DNA of 64,000 nucleotides, from positions 79,112 through 143,111 of the forward strand of contig JADKFD010000006.1 of assembly GCA_016717705.1 (NCBI GenBank). Reading direction: 5' to 3'. The notes below the pieces were generated by a model. It searched no databases. It worked only from the letters and a program-made list of their open reading frames with translations, and was not told the DNA's origin. Every line of letters begins with the position of its first letter. Within the stretch, counting starts at the first letter, position 1. Shown in pieces: positions 48,471 through 59,500 of this stretch. A program made the position numbers and the translations under genes. Origin of the DNA: Rhodanobacteraceae bacterium (GTDB taxonomy: Bacteria; Pseudomonadota; Gammaproteobacteria; Xanthomonadales; SZUA-5).

Positions 48471-49021
48471 GCCGTATGTCCTCTTGCCACGTTTTCGATA
48501 CTGTCATGACCCGGAACGGCGCGTGCCTGCCCAAGTCGAATCTTGATCAATGATTCCAGTCGCGCGCGTTCCGCCTCGATCAGGAAACTTCCCACCTCGG
48601 TGCGTCGGCCGTGCGAACCGACATACACACAGGCCACCTTGCGTTCATCGGGCTCCGACCACACCCGCGCCCAGCCGGTCTGATAGACGACCGAACGGGC
48701 CGATGAACCGCGCCGGCATTCGATCGCCACCTCATCGGCACCCAATGCGATGCGGTCGAAATCGGCACTTCGGCGCCACACCAGCCGCAAACAAAACCCG
48801 ACCAGCAGGACATCGAGCAGCGCGAAAAGCGGCGCCAGCACATTGCCCCAGATGAAACTGAACAGCGACACCGCAAACACCGATACCGACAGCGCTGCGT
48901 AGACCGCGAGCAAGGTGGCGGCTGTCGCGGACTGGTTGGGCCGGGCGACGATCTCCACCGTTCCGTTCAGCCTGCTTTCGCTGACCGGCACATTCACATT
49001 GCCCTCGACCGCCTTGCGCAT
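48467..49021 (-). CDS. DUF2244 membrane protein, first gene of the oxidase operon
   Basis: 184 residues. A soluble N-terminus, two adjacent membrane helices (ATLLAVYAALSVSVFAVSLF and VLAPLFALLDVLLVGFCLRL), then a beta-rich cytoplasmic tail with W-x-x-V-W (GWARVWSEPDERKV). The layout fits DUF2244, which is often next to ctaC in proteobacteria. It overlaps ctaC by four bases, so co-translation with the oxidase is likely. Biochemical role unknown. Confidence 0.82.
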   Translation of the reverse strand: MRKAVEGNVNVPVSESRLNGTVEIVARPNQSATAATLLAVYAALSVSVFAVSLFSFIWGNVLAPLFALLDVLLVGFCLRLVWRRSADFDRIALGADEVAIECRRGSSARSVVYQTGWARVWSEPDERKVACVYVGSHGRRTEVGSFLIEAERARLESLIKIRLGQARAVPGHDSIENVARGHTA

Positions 49022-49110
49022 CGGGAAACCCGCGGAGTTTACCCGTCGGGGGTGATGGCGGGCAACGGAACACTAGCCTCTACCATGTGGAAGTTGCGAA
49101 AAGTATTTCC

Positions 49111-49134
49111 GGGCGGCGATTGCCATCGCCGCCC
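49111..49134 (-). terminator. Hairpin downstream of anmK
   Basis: GGGCGGCGAT (49111-49120) pairs with ATCGCCGCCC (49125-49134). On the minus strand it is followed by GGAAATACTTTT, a weak T-containing tail, about 120 bp after the anmK stop. It could end the endopeptidase-anmK transcript. It also lies just upstream of the oxidase operon start. Confidence 0.55.
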
Positions 49135-49164
49135 AAAGTGTGAATGCGGGTGCGCTGCATGGGC

Positions 49165-49247
49165 CGCGATCGTGCAGGAGCGGGGTGCGCGTCGCGACAG
49201 GCCGCACGCCGGAACAGTCGGTCGCGACGCACGCGTCGCTCCTGCCA
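49165..49247. repeat. Inverted pair of CAGGAGCG...GTCGCGAC REP copies
   Basis: GCAGGAGCGGGGTGCGCGTC (from 49173) and the inverted GACGCACGCGTCGCTCCTGC (from 49226) face each other across ~30 bp, directly after the anmK stop. It is the same family as the cluster at 44.0-44.2 kb. Confidence 0.8.
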
Positions 49248-49253
49248 GGCGCG

Positions 49254-50379
49254 CTACGCCGGATACACCGCGCCGAGCACGCGCGGGCCGACGGCACCGG
49301 TGACGTCGACGCAATTGCCCGGCAAGCCTGACAAACGCTGGCGCGCCAGCCAGGCGAAGGCGGTCGCCTCGACAAAGTCGGGGTCCAGGCCGTGTGCTGC
49401 GCTGGTCTCCAGCACACATGCGTGCCCGAGTCGCTCGGCGAGGGCTGATCCAAGTCTCTGCATCAGTCTGGCGTTGTGCACGCCGCCACCGCAGGCGATC
49501 ACGCGCCGCGTGTCGGCCGCATGTTGTGCCAGGGCGCCGGCGATGCTGCATACCGTGAACTCCAGCAGCGTCGCCTGCACGTCGGCGATAGCCAGGCTGG
49601 CGTGACGCACCAGGTGCGCATCCAGCCATGCAAGGTGAAAGTGTTCGCGCCCGGTGCTCTTGGGCAACGGGCGCGCGAAATACTCATCGGCCAACAACTC
49701 GCGCAGCAGCACGCCATCGACGCACCCGCTGGCGGCGAACGCGCCGCCTTCATCGCACGCCCGGCCCAGATGGCGCAGCGCCCAGGCATCCAGCAGACAG
49801 TTGGCCGGCCCGGTGTCGAAGCCGCGTACGGTCTGCCCCGGCGCCAGCAAGGTGAAATTGGCAATGCCGCCCAGATTGAGCACTGCGCGCGGCTCGCTGG
49901 CAGCGCTGAACAAGGCCGCATGCAAGGCGCACACCAATGGGGCACCCTGCCCCCCTGCCGCCATGTCGCGGCGACGGAAGTCGGCCACGGTGCTGATGCC
50001 GGTACGCTCGGCGATGCGGTTGGGATCGCCGATCTGCAGCGTGAACGGATGTTTGGCCGACGGCCGATGACGCACCGTCTGACCATGCGACCCCAATGCC
50101 TTCACCGCCGCGGGCTCGACGCCAGCTTCGGCCAGCAGCGCCAGCGCGGATCGGGCAAAGGCCTCGCCGATTTCGGCGTCGATTTCGCCGAAGTCGTCGA
50201 TGGGCAGGGATTGCGCGTGCATCAGCGCCAGAGCGCGCTCACGCAGTTCCGGCGGGTAGGCGTACGTCCGCGCGGCAAGAACTCAGATGAACGGCGTCCG
50301 TGTCGAAGCTCACCAGCGCCACGTCGATACCATCCGCGCTGGTGCCGGAAATCAGGCCGAGGTAGAGCTCGGCGGTCAT
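49254..50379 (-). CDS. anmK: Anhydro-N-acetylmuramic acid kinase, one frameshift
   Basis: About 375 residues. Cytoplasmic sugar kinase of the cell-wall recycling route, converting anhydroMurNAc plus ATP to MurNAc-6-phosphate. The N-terminal ATP-binding motif LISGTSADGIDVALV is in one frame. The rest (GSHGQTVRHRP, GISTVADFRRRDMAAGGQGAPL, NLGGIANFTLL, GFDTGPANCLLD) is in another. One surplus G near 50268 (GCGGACG for GCGACG on the coding strand) explains the break and gives RATYAYPPELRERAL. It lies 12 bp after the M23 endopeptidase gene, which supplies muropeptides; this pairing is common in the group. Confidence 0.92.
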
Positions 50380-50391
50380 GCCGACGCCGCG

Positions 50392-51927
50392 TCAACGTAC
50401 CGTGGCGAGCGCCTGATCTTCGACCACGGCCAGCGCCAACGCGTAAGTGCCCTGGGCTTGGCGGAAGGCCGCAAGTTCGGCGCCGGCCAGCGGCTCCGCC
50501 TTGGGCAAAGTGACGCTCAGCGGATCGCGGTGCACGCCCTTGACGCGGAATTCGTAATGCAGGTGCGGGCCGGTGGCGAGGCCGCTCATGCCGACGTAGC
50601 CGATCACATCGCCCTGCTGCACCTTCTGGCCGCGGGCAATCTTGGCAAAGCGCGACATATGGCCATACAGGGTCGAGGTGTCGCGACCATGCTGAATCTC
50701 GATAGTCCGGCCATATCCGGAGCGATTGCCAACGAAGGTGACCACGCCATTGCCCGCCGCGATGATTGCCGTGCCGGTCGGTGCGGCGTAGTCGACGCCC
50801 TTGTGTGCGCGCACGCGACCCAGGATCGGGTGCTTGCGCGCAGTCGAGAAGCGGCTGGAAATACGGGAAAACTCGACCGGCGTGCGAATGAAAGCCTTGC
50901 GCAGGCTGCGGCCGTCGGCGCTGTAGAAATCGTTGTGGCCGTCGCTGTCGGTGTAGCGGAAGGCCTCGTAGCGCTTGCCCTGATTGACGAACACGGCCGC
51001 CAGGATGTCGCCATCGCGCAGCTTGACGCCGTCGCGATAAATCGACTCGTAGACCACCGCAAAACGATCGCCCTCGCGCAGGTCCTGGGCGAAATCGATG
51101 TCGTAGTTGAAGGCTTCGGCGAGCCGCATGACCTGCAGATCGCTCATGCCGGCGGCGTCGCCGGCGCCGAACAGCGAACTGGTGATCACCGCGCTGCCGT
51201 ACTGGGTGCGACGCTCGAGTTCGCGCTGGATGATGCGCTCGTCGACCTTGTCGCCATCGATCTCGACCAGCACGCGCTCGCTCTCGCTCTTGTCGAACTG
51301 CAGCGCAGCCAGCGTGCCCTCACTCGGAATGCGGAACGCGATCTGGTCGCCTGGATGGATCTGCGTCAGCGCGCGGACGTTGTCGCTCTCATCGAGCAAG
51401 TGATGCATCAGCGTCGACGACAGGCCGAGGCGGCCAAAGATATTGCCGAGCGTCTCGTTGCGACGCACGGTCACCACCTGCCAGCCGGCTTCGCCGTCGC
51501 TGGCCAGGTACAGATCGGATTCCAGCGCACTGACTGGCGCTGGCATCGCCGACTCGGTGGCCTCCGACGGCGGCGGCAGTTCCAGCGGGACGATCAACTG
51601 GGTCGCGACCGGATCCGGGCGGGTGACGCTGGCAAAAACCGGCAACACGACCATGCCGACCAACACAACAAGCCCGGCAGCACTGGCAGTCAACGTCATC
51701 CGGCGATTGCCGGGGCCACGCTCGAGCATCGATTCGAAAGCCCGCACCAGCAACTGGCGCGCACGTGCCAGCGGCTTCAGATGCACCGGACGTTGCACGA
51801 ATTGGTGACGGACAGCCTGATGGCGAGCGGAACTACGTCGGTGTTGCCAGTCTGTCTGATAGATCACGCAGGCCGTCTCAAATTGCGAAAACGGGGCGAA
51901 CATAACGACTTGTGAGGGATCGGTCAA
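50392..51927 (-). CDS. M23-family murein DD-endopeptidase (MepM-like)
   Basis: Up to 511 residues. One membrane helix near residues 78-98 (TASAAGLVVLVGMVVLPVFA), an OapA/LysM-like region (about 145-200; VVTVRRNETLGNIFGRLGLS), a linker domain, and an M23 metallopeptidase domain (about 375-470). Zinc ligands are in AHKGVDYAAP (H, D) and GPHLHYEF (second His). It should cleave peptide cross-links in peptidoglycan, allowing sacculus growth. The first ~65 residues are Arg/His-rich and cytoplasmic; a start nearer the helix cannot be excluded. Upstream of anmK in the same orientation. Confidence 0.92.
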   Translation of the reverse strand: MTDPSQVVMFAPFSQFETACVIYQTDWQHRRSSARHQAVRHQFVQRPVHLKPLARARQLLVRAFESMLERGPGNRRMTLTASAAGLVVLVGMVVLPVFASVTRPDPVATQLIVPLELPPPSEATESAMPAPVSALESDLYLASDGEAGWQVVTVRRNETLGNIFGRLGLSSTLMHHLLDESDNVRALTQIHPGDQIAFRIPSEGTLAALQFDKSESERVLVEIDGDKVDERIIQRELERRTQYGSAVITSSLFGAGDAAGMSDLQVMRLAEAFNYDIDFAQDLREGDRFAVVYESIYRDGVKLRDGDILAAVFVNQGKRYEAFRYTDSDGHNDFYSADGRSLRKAFIRTPVEFSRISSRFSTARKHPILGRVRAHKGVDYAAPTGTAIIAAGNGVVTFVGNRSGYGRTIEIQHGRDTSTLYGHMSRFAKIARGQKVQQGDVIGYVGMSGLATGPHLHYEFRVKGVHRDPLSVTLPKAEPLAGAELAAFRQAQGTYALALAVVEDQALATVR

Positions 51928-51978
51928 AAATTAAATTGGTGTTAACGCCACATTTGTTGCTTGGGCGCAACAAAGAGC

Positions 51979-52017
51979 AGTAAATAGTGAATGGTGAGTA
52001 GTGAGTAAAAGCCGGCG
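51979..52017. repeat. Single GTGAGTA-type heptamer arm
   Basis: Heptamers GTAAATA, GTGAATG, GTGAGTA and GTGAGTA are followed by AAAAGCCGGCG, the same end sequence as at 24.03 and 38.44 kb. No inverted right arm is found in the next ~100 bp, so this is a half element. It lies between the divergent endopeptidase and amidohydrolase genes. Confidence 0.85.
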
Positions 52018-52100
52018 TTGACGAGCGATTCGACGAGAGGGATACCGACGCCCCCGCCTGCGTGTCGTGCCGGTCGCTGTCCATCGGCATACTCGGGTCG

Positions 52101-53360
52101 ATGAACGCCGCCCTGCCCTCGCTGCCGCTACTTCATGCCGTGCGCGTCCCGCGCGCAGCGCTGATTGACACTTCAGGATTCGCTTTCGACCGCGACGGCT
52201 ACGCGCCCGCCGATCTGACGCTGGACGAGTCCGGTCAAGTCGCCGCCTTGCGGCCGGCGGCAGCGGCGCCGGCCGGCGACTGGATCGCGTTTCCGCCGCT
52301 GGTCGAGCCGCACACGCATATCGACAAGGCCTTCCTGCGCGCGCGGGCACCGAACCCGGAGCACGACTTCCAGGGCGCGCGGGCGGCGATCGAACGCGAC
52401 CGCGCCGGGGGCTGGACGCCTACCGACGCCCGGGAACGCATGGAGCGCGCGCTGCGACTGGCCTACGGTCACGGCGTGGTGGCGCTGCGCACCCACATCG
52501 ACAGCCAGCCGGACCGGCTGCAACCGTGTTGGGAAGTGTTTGCGCAACTGCGCCATGACTGGGCAGGACGGATCACGCTGCAGGCAGTTGCCAGCCTGGG
52601 CAGCAGCAAGCTGGTTGGCGCACACGGCGATCGCCTGGGTGAACTGTGCGCGCGAAATGGCGCCTTGCTCGGCCCGGTGTTTTATGCCGATGCCGAGTTG
52701 ACGGCCAATGTCGAGCGCGCCTTCGATCTGGCCGAGCGCTACCAGCTCGATCTGGATGTGCATATCGACGAGGACAATCGCGGTCGCGCCGATGGCTTGC
52801 GCGCCGTGCTCGACCGTCTGGATCGCCAGCCTTTCCGCGGACGCGTCAACCTGAGCCACCTGTGCAGCCTGAGCCGCTGCGAGGCCAATGAGATCGATCT
52901 CCTGGCGCGGCGCGCCGCCGAGCACGGACTCAGCGTGATCGGCCTGCCGATTGCCAATCTGCACCTGCAGGACCGCGACCGCGGCGACACGCCCTATTGG
53001 CGCGGCGTCACGCCGATCAATGCCTTGACGCGCGCCGACGTCGACGTGGCCCTCGGTGGCGACAACAGTCAGGACATGTTCGTACCCTGGGGCGCGCTCG
53101 ATCCGCTGGCGGTGCTGCGCGACGGCATGTTGGCGGCGCACCTGGACGAGCCGCTGGGTGATGCCGTGGCGCGCGTTTCGACCGTGGCCGGGTCGATCAT
53201 CGGGCTCGGTGATTGTGGGCGTATCCGTGCGGGTGCCAGCGCGGATCTGACGCTGTTCCGCAGCCATGATCCGTTCGCCGCGCTCTCCGGGGATTACAGC
53301 GAACGCCTGACCGTGCGCGGGGGATTGGTCGTCGCGCGTCGAAGCGTTGATATCGCGTAG
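52101..53360 (+). CDS. CodA-like amidohydrolase (cytosine deaminase family)
   Basis: 419 residues, cytoplasmic. Metal-dependent hydrolase of the cytosine deaminase/AtzA-type superfamily. Visible sites: HxH in PHTHIDKAF, THIDS, His-x-Asp-Glu in VHIDEDNRG (the histidine metal ligand and catalytic glutamate of CodA), SHLCSLSR, and aspartate in GGDNSQDMF. The C-terminal beta-strands (RIRAGASADLTLF, VRGGLVVAR) are typical. It could deaminate cytosine or a related N-heterocycle; the substrate is not decided by sequence, and no permease (CodB) is adjacent. ATG at 52101 is favoured over an upstream in-frame TTG. Confidence 0.87.
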   Translation: MNAALPSLPLLHAVRVPRAALIDTSGFAFDRDGYAPADLTLDESGQVAALRPAAAAPAGDWIAFPPLVEPHTHIDKAFLRARAPNPEHDFQGARAAIERDRAGGWTPTDARERMERALRLAYGHGVVALRTHIDSQPDRLQPCWEVFAQLRHDWAGRITLQAVASLGSSKLVGAHGDRLGELCARNGALLGPVFYADAELTANVERAFDLAERYQLDLDVHIDEDNRGRADGLRAVLDRLDRQPFRGRVNLSHLCSLSRCEANEIDLLARRAAEHGLSVIGLPIANLHLQDRDRGDTPYWRGVTPINALTRADVDVALGGDNSQDMFVPWGALDPLAVLRDGMLAAHLDEPLGDAVARVSTVAGSIIGLGDCGRIRAGASADLTLFRSHDPFAALSGDYSERLTVRGGLVVARRSVDIA

Positions 53361-53368
53361 GCCGACCA

Positions 53369-53446
53369 GGAGCATCGCGCGCAAGCGCGCTCCTACAATC
53401 TTGCGTGGGTCTGCGTTGAATTTGCAGGAGCACGCTCGCGCGCGAT
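53369..53446. repeat. Inverted pair of CATCGCGCGCAAGCGCGCTC REP copies
   Basis: GGAGCATCGCGCGCAAGCGC (from 53369, running into GCTCCTAC) and the inverted GCAGGAGCACGCTCGCGCGC (from 53424) lie ~27 bp apart after the amidohydrolase stop. The layout is the same as at 24770-24850. Confidence 0.85.
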
Positions 53447-53467
53447 CGGCCTGGCCCAAGGTCTGGC

Positions 53468-53547
53468 CCCGGTGAACGCGCGTTGCGCGTACACCGGGCT
53501 ACTCGAGCGGCTTTGGTAGGCCGGGGTACGGCGCAGCCGTTCCCCGG
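53468..53547. other. Two hairpins between convergent genes
   Basis: CCCGGTGAACGCGC/GCGCGTACACCGGG (53468-53497) and CCGGGG-ACGGC/GCCGT-CCCCGG (53521-53547) are inverted repeats in the ~110 bp before the stop of the giant minus-strand gene. They may end one or both transcripts, but no T-run is visible. Confidence 0.5.
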
Positions 53548-53558
53548 CGCTCTGCTCG

Positions 53559-56500
53559 TCAGCGGATCTCCGCGGTCTCCAGCACCCATCCGGCTGGCGT
53601 CTGCCGCGCGGTCCAGTGCAGCGTAGCGGCGCCCGGGTAGCTGCGCCAGGTGCCCAGACGCAGCACGCCGGCGGAACGGGTGGCCAGCGCGTACTGCGTC
53701 TGCCCGTCCAGGCTGCGCGCGTATACCCGCACGCCGATGCCGTTGGCGTCGTCGAGCACCTGCACCACGTTGGCTTCATCGGCCACGCTGCGCGTGGCCG
53801 ACAGGCGCACGTTGCCGCTGGGCGCATTCACCTGCGGGTCCTCGAAGCCGTTGCGCAGCAGGTAGTCGATCAGATCGGTGTCGCTGGCGCTGTTGTTGCC
53901 CAAGGCCGGATCCTCGATCGTGGTGTCGACCGGCAACTCCACCAGCGCCGTGTTGACGATCTGCGCCGGTGCGCCGCTGACGTTGCCGAAGAAGGTGAAG
54001 TTCAGCAGGCCTCCGACCGGGAAGCTGGCGATGGTCACGTCCAGATTGCCGTTGCCGCTGGCTGCAGTACAGGCCACGCCGCCGCTGGCGTCGCAGGTCC
54101 AGTCGACATTGACCACACCGGCCGGCACCTGATCGCGCACGCGGATGCTGGCCGCCGCATCCGGCCCGAGGTTGCGCACGGTCACCGTGTACACCAGCAG
54201 ATCACCCGGAATGTAGGTGCCCACCGCATCGGTCTTGGTCACCGCGATGTCGGAGAGCGCGTAGACCAGCGTCTGCGCGTTGCCCGGACCGCTGGAGCTG
54301 GATGCGCCGAAGTTGCCGTCGCTCGGTGCAAACGCCGCCGTGATCGTGCGTGGGCCGAGTGTGTTGAAGCTCAGCGCACAGCTCGGCGTGGCCGTCGGGA
54401 CGGTCACGTTGCAAGTCGCCGCGCCGCTGGTCAAGGTCACCGTGCCGGCCGGCGATCCCGCACCCGGCGCATTGACGCTGAGCGCGAAGGTGAAGCTGGT
54501 CGGCTGGTTGATCCGGCTGCGCACCGGGCCGACCACGCTGATCGCCGTGCTGGCGGCGTTGACCTGGTGCGGCGTGCCGCTGCTGGCGCTGTTGCCGAAG
54601 GCCGTGGTCGCCGCGGTGTAGCTGGCGATCAGGTTCTTGGCACCAGCGCTGGTGCTGGTCAGGTTGCAGCTTGCGGCGCTGTTCGGCGAGGTGCCGGTGG
54701 TCAGCGTCACCGGACCGCAGCTGGCGCTGCCGTCGGTGATCGTGACCGTGCCGGTCGGCGACAGCGTCTGTGCGGCCACGTTGACGCTCACCGTGTACGG
54801 CTGGCCGACCACGGTCGGGTCCGGCGTATCGGCGGTGATCGTCGTGGTCGTCGGCTGCTGGTCGTCTTCCTCGAGCGTGCCGGTGCCGCTGAGCGTGGCC
54901 GGGGTGGCGTTGCTGATGCCGGTCAGGGCCACCGTGAAGCTCTCGTTGCCTTCGAAAGTGGTGTCGCCGTTGATCGTCACCGGGATCGTCAGCTCGGTCG
55001 ATCCGGCCGGGATCGTCAGCGTCTGCGCGGCCAGCGCCACGTAGTCGTTGTTGGCGACCGTGGCCGTGCCATCGACCGTGGCGCGGCTGAAGCTGACATC
55101 GCGACCGGACACGGCCGACAGGTTGACGGTGAAGGTCATCGTCGACGTCCCGGCATTGCCTTCCGGCTGGCTCTGGTTGCTGATGGTCAGCGTCGGCGTG
55201 GCGTCATCGTCGAGGATGGTGCCGGTCGCCGCGGCCGTGCCCAGCGTCACGTTGCCGGTGGCGACCAGGTTGCTCAGCGCCAGGCTGAAGGTCTCGTCGT
55301 TCTCGTCGAGCGCGTCGTTGTTGATCGCCACGTTGACCGTCTGCGGCGTCGTGCTGCTCGCGGCGAAGCTCACCGTGCCACCGCTGATCGGCGTGAAGTC
55401 GGCCGCCAGCGCGGTGCCGAAGGCGCTGTTCACGTTCAGCGTCACGCCCGAGGCCACCGGGGCGCTCAGGGTCACGGTGAAGGCCATCGGGCTGCTGGCT
55501 TCCGTCTGGCTGACGCTGGCCGGCGCGAAGTTGACCACCGCGCTGTCGTTGTCGCTGATCGCCACGTTGATGCCGGCCACCGCGATCGCGCTGTAGTTCG
55601 GATCGCTGCTGCTGGTCGAATGCGTGATCGCCGCATTGTGCGGACCTTCGACCACCGCATCGTCGGTCGCCGTCACCGTGACCGTCTGCGCCACATTCCA
55701 GTTGGCCGCGGTGAACGTCAGGTTCGACGGCGACAGGCTCACTTGTGCACCCACGCCCAGCACCACCGCGACATTGGCGGTCGGCTGGCTGGTCAGCACC
55801 AGGGTGTAAGTGTCGGTCGCGCCGCCTTCGGTTGCGGCCGTGCTGCCCGCGGACTCGACGACGGTGACACCCGCCGTGTCGTTGTCGGTGATGGTGGCGG
55901 TCACGCTGGCGATGCCGATGCCGTTGTAGACCGCGTCGCTGCTGGTCGCGGCGTGGCTGATGCTGCCGCTGTGGCTGCCCTCGGCCACGGCGTCGTCGAC
56001 CGCCGTCACCGTCACCGTCTGCGCGACATTCCAGTTGGCGCTGGTGAAGGTCAGCCGCGTCGGCGCGGCACTCAGCTGCGTGCCGACGTTGAGCGCTACG
56101 CCGACGTTGGCGGTCGGCTGGCTGGTCAGCACCACCGTGTAGCTGTCGGTGGCGCCGCCTTCGGTCACAGTCGTGGTGCCGCCGACTCTGGGTCACGGTT
56201 ACGCCCGGAGTGTCGTTGTCGGTGATGGTCACCGTGGTGGCCGCGCGGCCCAGCGTGATGTTGGGCGTCACAAAGCCATTGCCGAGGGTGAGATCGAAGC
56301 TCTCGCTGGCCTCGCTGGTCAGGTCATTGATCAGGTTGGCCGTGGCGTTCTGCGCGGCGCCGGTTTGCGATCCGGCAGCGAAGGTCACGCTGGCGGTGGC
56401 CAGGGTGAAGTCTTCCGGCTCGGTCGCCGTGCCCTCGATGAAGCCGACTGGCACCACCATCGCGTTCTGCAGGCTGGCGGTGCCGACGCCGTTGGCGGTC

Positions 56501-59500
56501 AGCGTCAGCGTCACCGGCTTGCTGAAGCTGCCGGCGCCTTCACCGACGCTGTCGTTGGCGGGCGCAAAGGCCACCTGCGCGGAGTCGTTGTCGGCAATGC
56601 TGACGACGTGGGTACCGCCAGCATTCAGCGCACCGGCGCCGCTGATCGCGCCGAAGCCGAAGCTGAAGTCCTCGACGTTCTCGATCAGCACATCGTTGGC
56701 GATGCTGGCCGAGATCGGCTGATCGACCGGCGACGGCGCATTGGCCGCGAACACCAGGGTGCTGGTGCTGCGCGTGTAGTCGGCTGGCGTCGTGGCCGTG
56801 CCCGGCGCGTCGGTGATCGCCACCCTGACGCTGGCTTCCGGACGCCAGCGGGCCGGTGCCCGTGCCGCTGATGGTCAAGCGACCAATGGCACCTGAGTAG
56901 GTGCCGACCGACTCGGTGGTCGCGCTGCTCGGCGCCGTGAAATCGATCACAGCGACCTCGTCGTCGGTCAGCGTGAGCACATGCGTGCCGCTGACGCTGC
57001 CGAGGCTGCCGACCAGACCGAAGTTCAAGGTGCCGGTCTCGCTGCCTTCGAGCAGGCGGTCGTTGGTCAGCGTCAGGTTGATCGGCAAGACCTCGCCATG
57101 CGCACTTCCCGCCGGGAAGGTCACTTGCGCCGTGTCCAGGCTGAGATCGGCGAGCTCGGCGCTGCCCAGCACCAGGAACACGTTGGCGCTCATCGCCGCC
57201 GAAATCGTGCCGCCCGGCGCGCCGTTGGTCACCAGGTTCAGCCGCGCGTTGACCACGTGCGTCCCTGCCGTCTCGCTGACGCTGCTGCCGCCAACGCGAA
57301 GGCGATCTGCTGGGTGTCGTTCTCGGCAATGCTCACCGCCACATCGGCCGGGTTGATCACCGCGTACACCGGATCGCTGATCCCCACCGCCTGCACGATC
57401 GAGGTCGCATGCGGGTTGCTCTCGACCACGGTGTCATCCACCGCCGCCACCGTGACCGGCTGCGCCGTTCCAGTTGGCCCTGGTGAAACCCGCGACAGCG
57501 AGCCGTCGGCATCGCCGTTCAACGACACCTGGGCCGGATCGAAGGCGATGTTGATGGTCACGATCGCTGGTCGGCTGGCTGGTCAGCACGACGCAGTAGC
57601 CGTCGGTCGCGCCGCCCTCGGCCACGGCCGTGCTGCCGCCAGTTTCCGTGACCACGATGCCGGCGCTATCGTTGTCGGTGATCGATACGCTGACGTCGGC
57701 CACGGCGATGCCGTTGAAGCCGGGGTTCGCGCTGCTGGTCGCCGAGGTCACGACGGTGCTCGTGTGCGGGTTGGCCTCGTCGATCGCATCGTCGACGGCG
57801 CGTACGTTCACCGTCACACCGGCCAGCGCATTCGCCGGCGTCAGCGTGACCATCTGCGGTGAGGCCGCGAAGCCGCTGCCGGTGTCGACCTGCACGTTGC
57901 CATCGAAGCTGAGCTGCAGCGTGACATTGCTGGTCGGCGCCGCGTTCAGGCTGACGAGGAAACTGTCTGTCGTGGTGCCCGCCTCGCTGACCGACAGGCT
58001 GGTCGGCGCGACGGTGGCTGCCACCACTACCGAGTTGGTCTGGCGCTCGTAGGCGCCGAGGTCCACGACTGGTGGCGTGCCTGCCCCGGTGTCGCTGATG
58101 CCGGTGTCGTTGTAGCGCCGCGGATTGCCATCGAGATCCGGCGCCTCCTCGGTCGTGTTTGCGTTGCCGTTGACGTCGAGGCTGTCGACCGGCACCGCCG
58201 CGTTGTTGCCCGCGTCGGTGGCCGGGCTGTAGCTCTGCAGACGGTAATCGCCGGTACTGGTCGGTGCCGAGGCAAATCCGACCGGCGCGACGAACAACGG
58301 GTCCGCGTCGAGGTTGCCGGTGCCGGCAAAACCGCCCTGGACGATGCTGTAGCTGACCGTCGCTCCGGTCAGCGTGCCGGCGCTGCTGTTGCCCCACAGG
58401 ATGCTGTTGACCAGCACCGAGGCGCCGGACGTGATCGTGACCCCGCCATCGGTGGGTGCGTTGTTGCCCGCGATCGTGCTGTTGCTCACGGTCAGCGAGC
58501 CGCCCTGGGCATGGATGCCGCCAGCGCGAATGCCCGCCGTGTTGCCGGCGATCCGGCTGTTGGCGATCGTCATCGTGCCGTTGTTGTTGAACAGGGCGCC
58601 GCCACTGGTGGTAGCGCTGTTGCCGGTGAAGGCGCTGTTCGCGATATGGACGGTTCCGGCGAAGTTCTGGACCGCACCCGCCACGCCCACGGTACTGTTG
58701 TTCGCGAAGAGGCTGCCGCCGATGGTGACCGTTCCCCCGAAGTTGTAAAGCACGCCCGCCGAGCTGCCCGCAGCCGTATGGGTGTTGCCGGCGAAGGTGC
58801 TGTCGATGATGGTGACGCTGCCTTCCGCATTGGTGATGACCCCACCGCTGCCCGAGGTGTTGCTGGACACCACGCTGTCGACCATCGTCAGTGCCCCGTT
58901 CTCATGGTAGATCGCGCCGGCAAAACCGGCCGAGCTGACGGTGACGAAGGTGTTGGCGAGGGTCAGCGTTCCCGAGGCATTGAAGATGGCTCCGCCGGTT
59001 TCGAGGCTGCCCAGGCGACCACCCTGCATGTTGATCCCCTCCAGCGTGAGATCGGCCGTGGCGTTCATCGCCAGAATGCGGAACTGCGGCGCGGCGCCGT
59101 TGCGAACGATGGCGCCATTGCGCAGCGTGATCGCGCTGGTGATCTGCGGCAGGCCGGTGGCACCGGTGTAGTCGGCGAAGGCATCCGTCAGGATCGCGCT
59201 CTGGCCATTGAGGTCGATGCTGTCGGCGGTGCTGTTGAGGTTCGCGCACTGGATGGCGGTGCGCAGATTGGCGACGCGGGCGCTGTTGTCGGCGCCCACC
59301 AGCGTGTACGGGAAGCTGATCGCTGCACAGCTTCCGCTGATCGACACGGTCACCGAGCTGGTGCAGCGCGCATTCGCCGGGCAGGTCGTATCGCCGCCGC
59401 CGGTGACCGTCGCGGTGTTGGTGATGCTCGCCGCGGCCGCCACCGTGGCAGTGACCGGGATGACGAAACTGGTGCTGCCACCGGCCGCCAGTCCGGCCGA

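Noticed and set aside
50287..51915. 542-codon plus-strand frame opposite the M23 endopeptidase
   Set aside because: No start signal or motif, and it is a shadow of a clear M23 gene.
53616..56225. 869-codon open frame on the plus strand opposite the giant gene
   Set aside because: Composition is Arg/Gly/His-rich without motifs; Calx-beta and DUF11 repeats on the minus strand explain the DNA.
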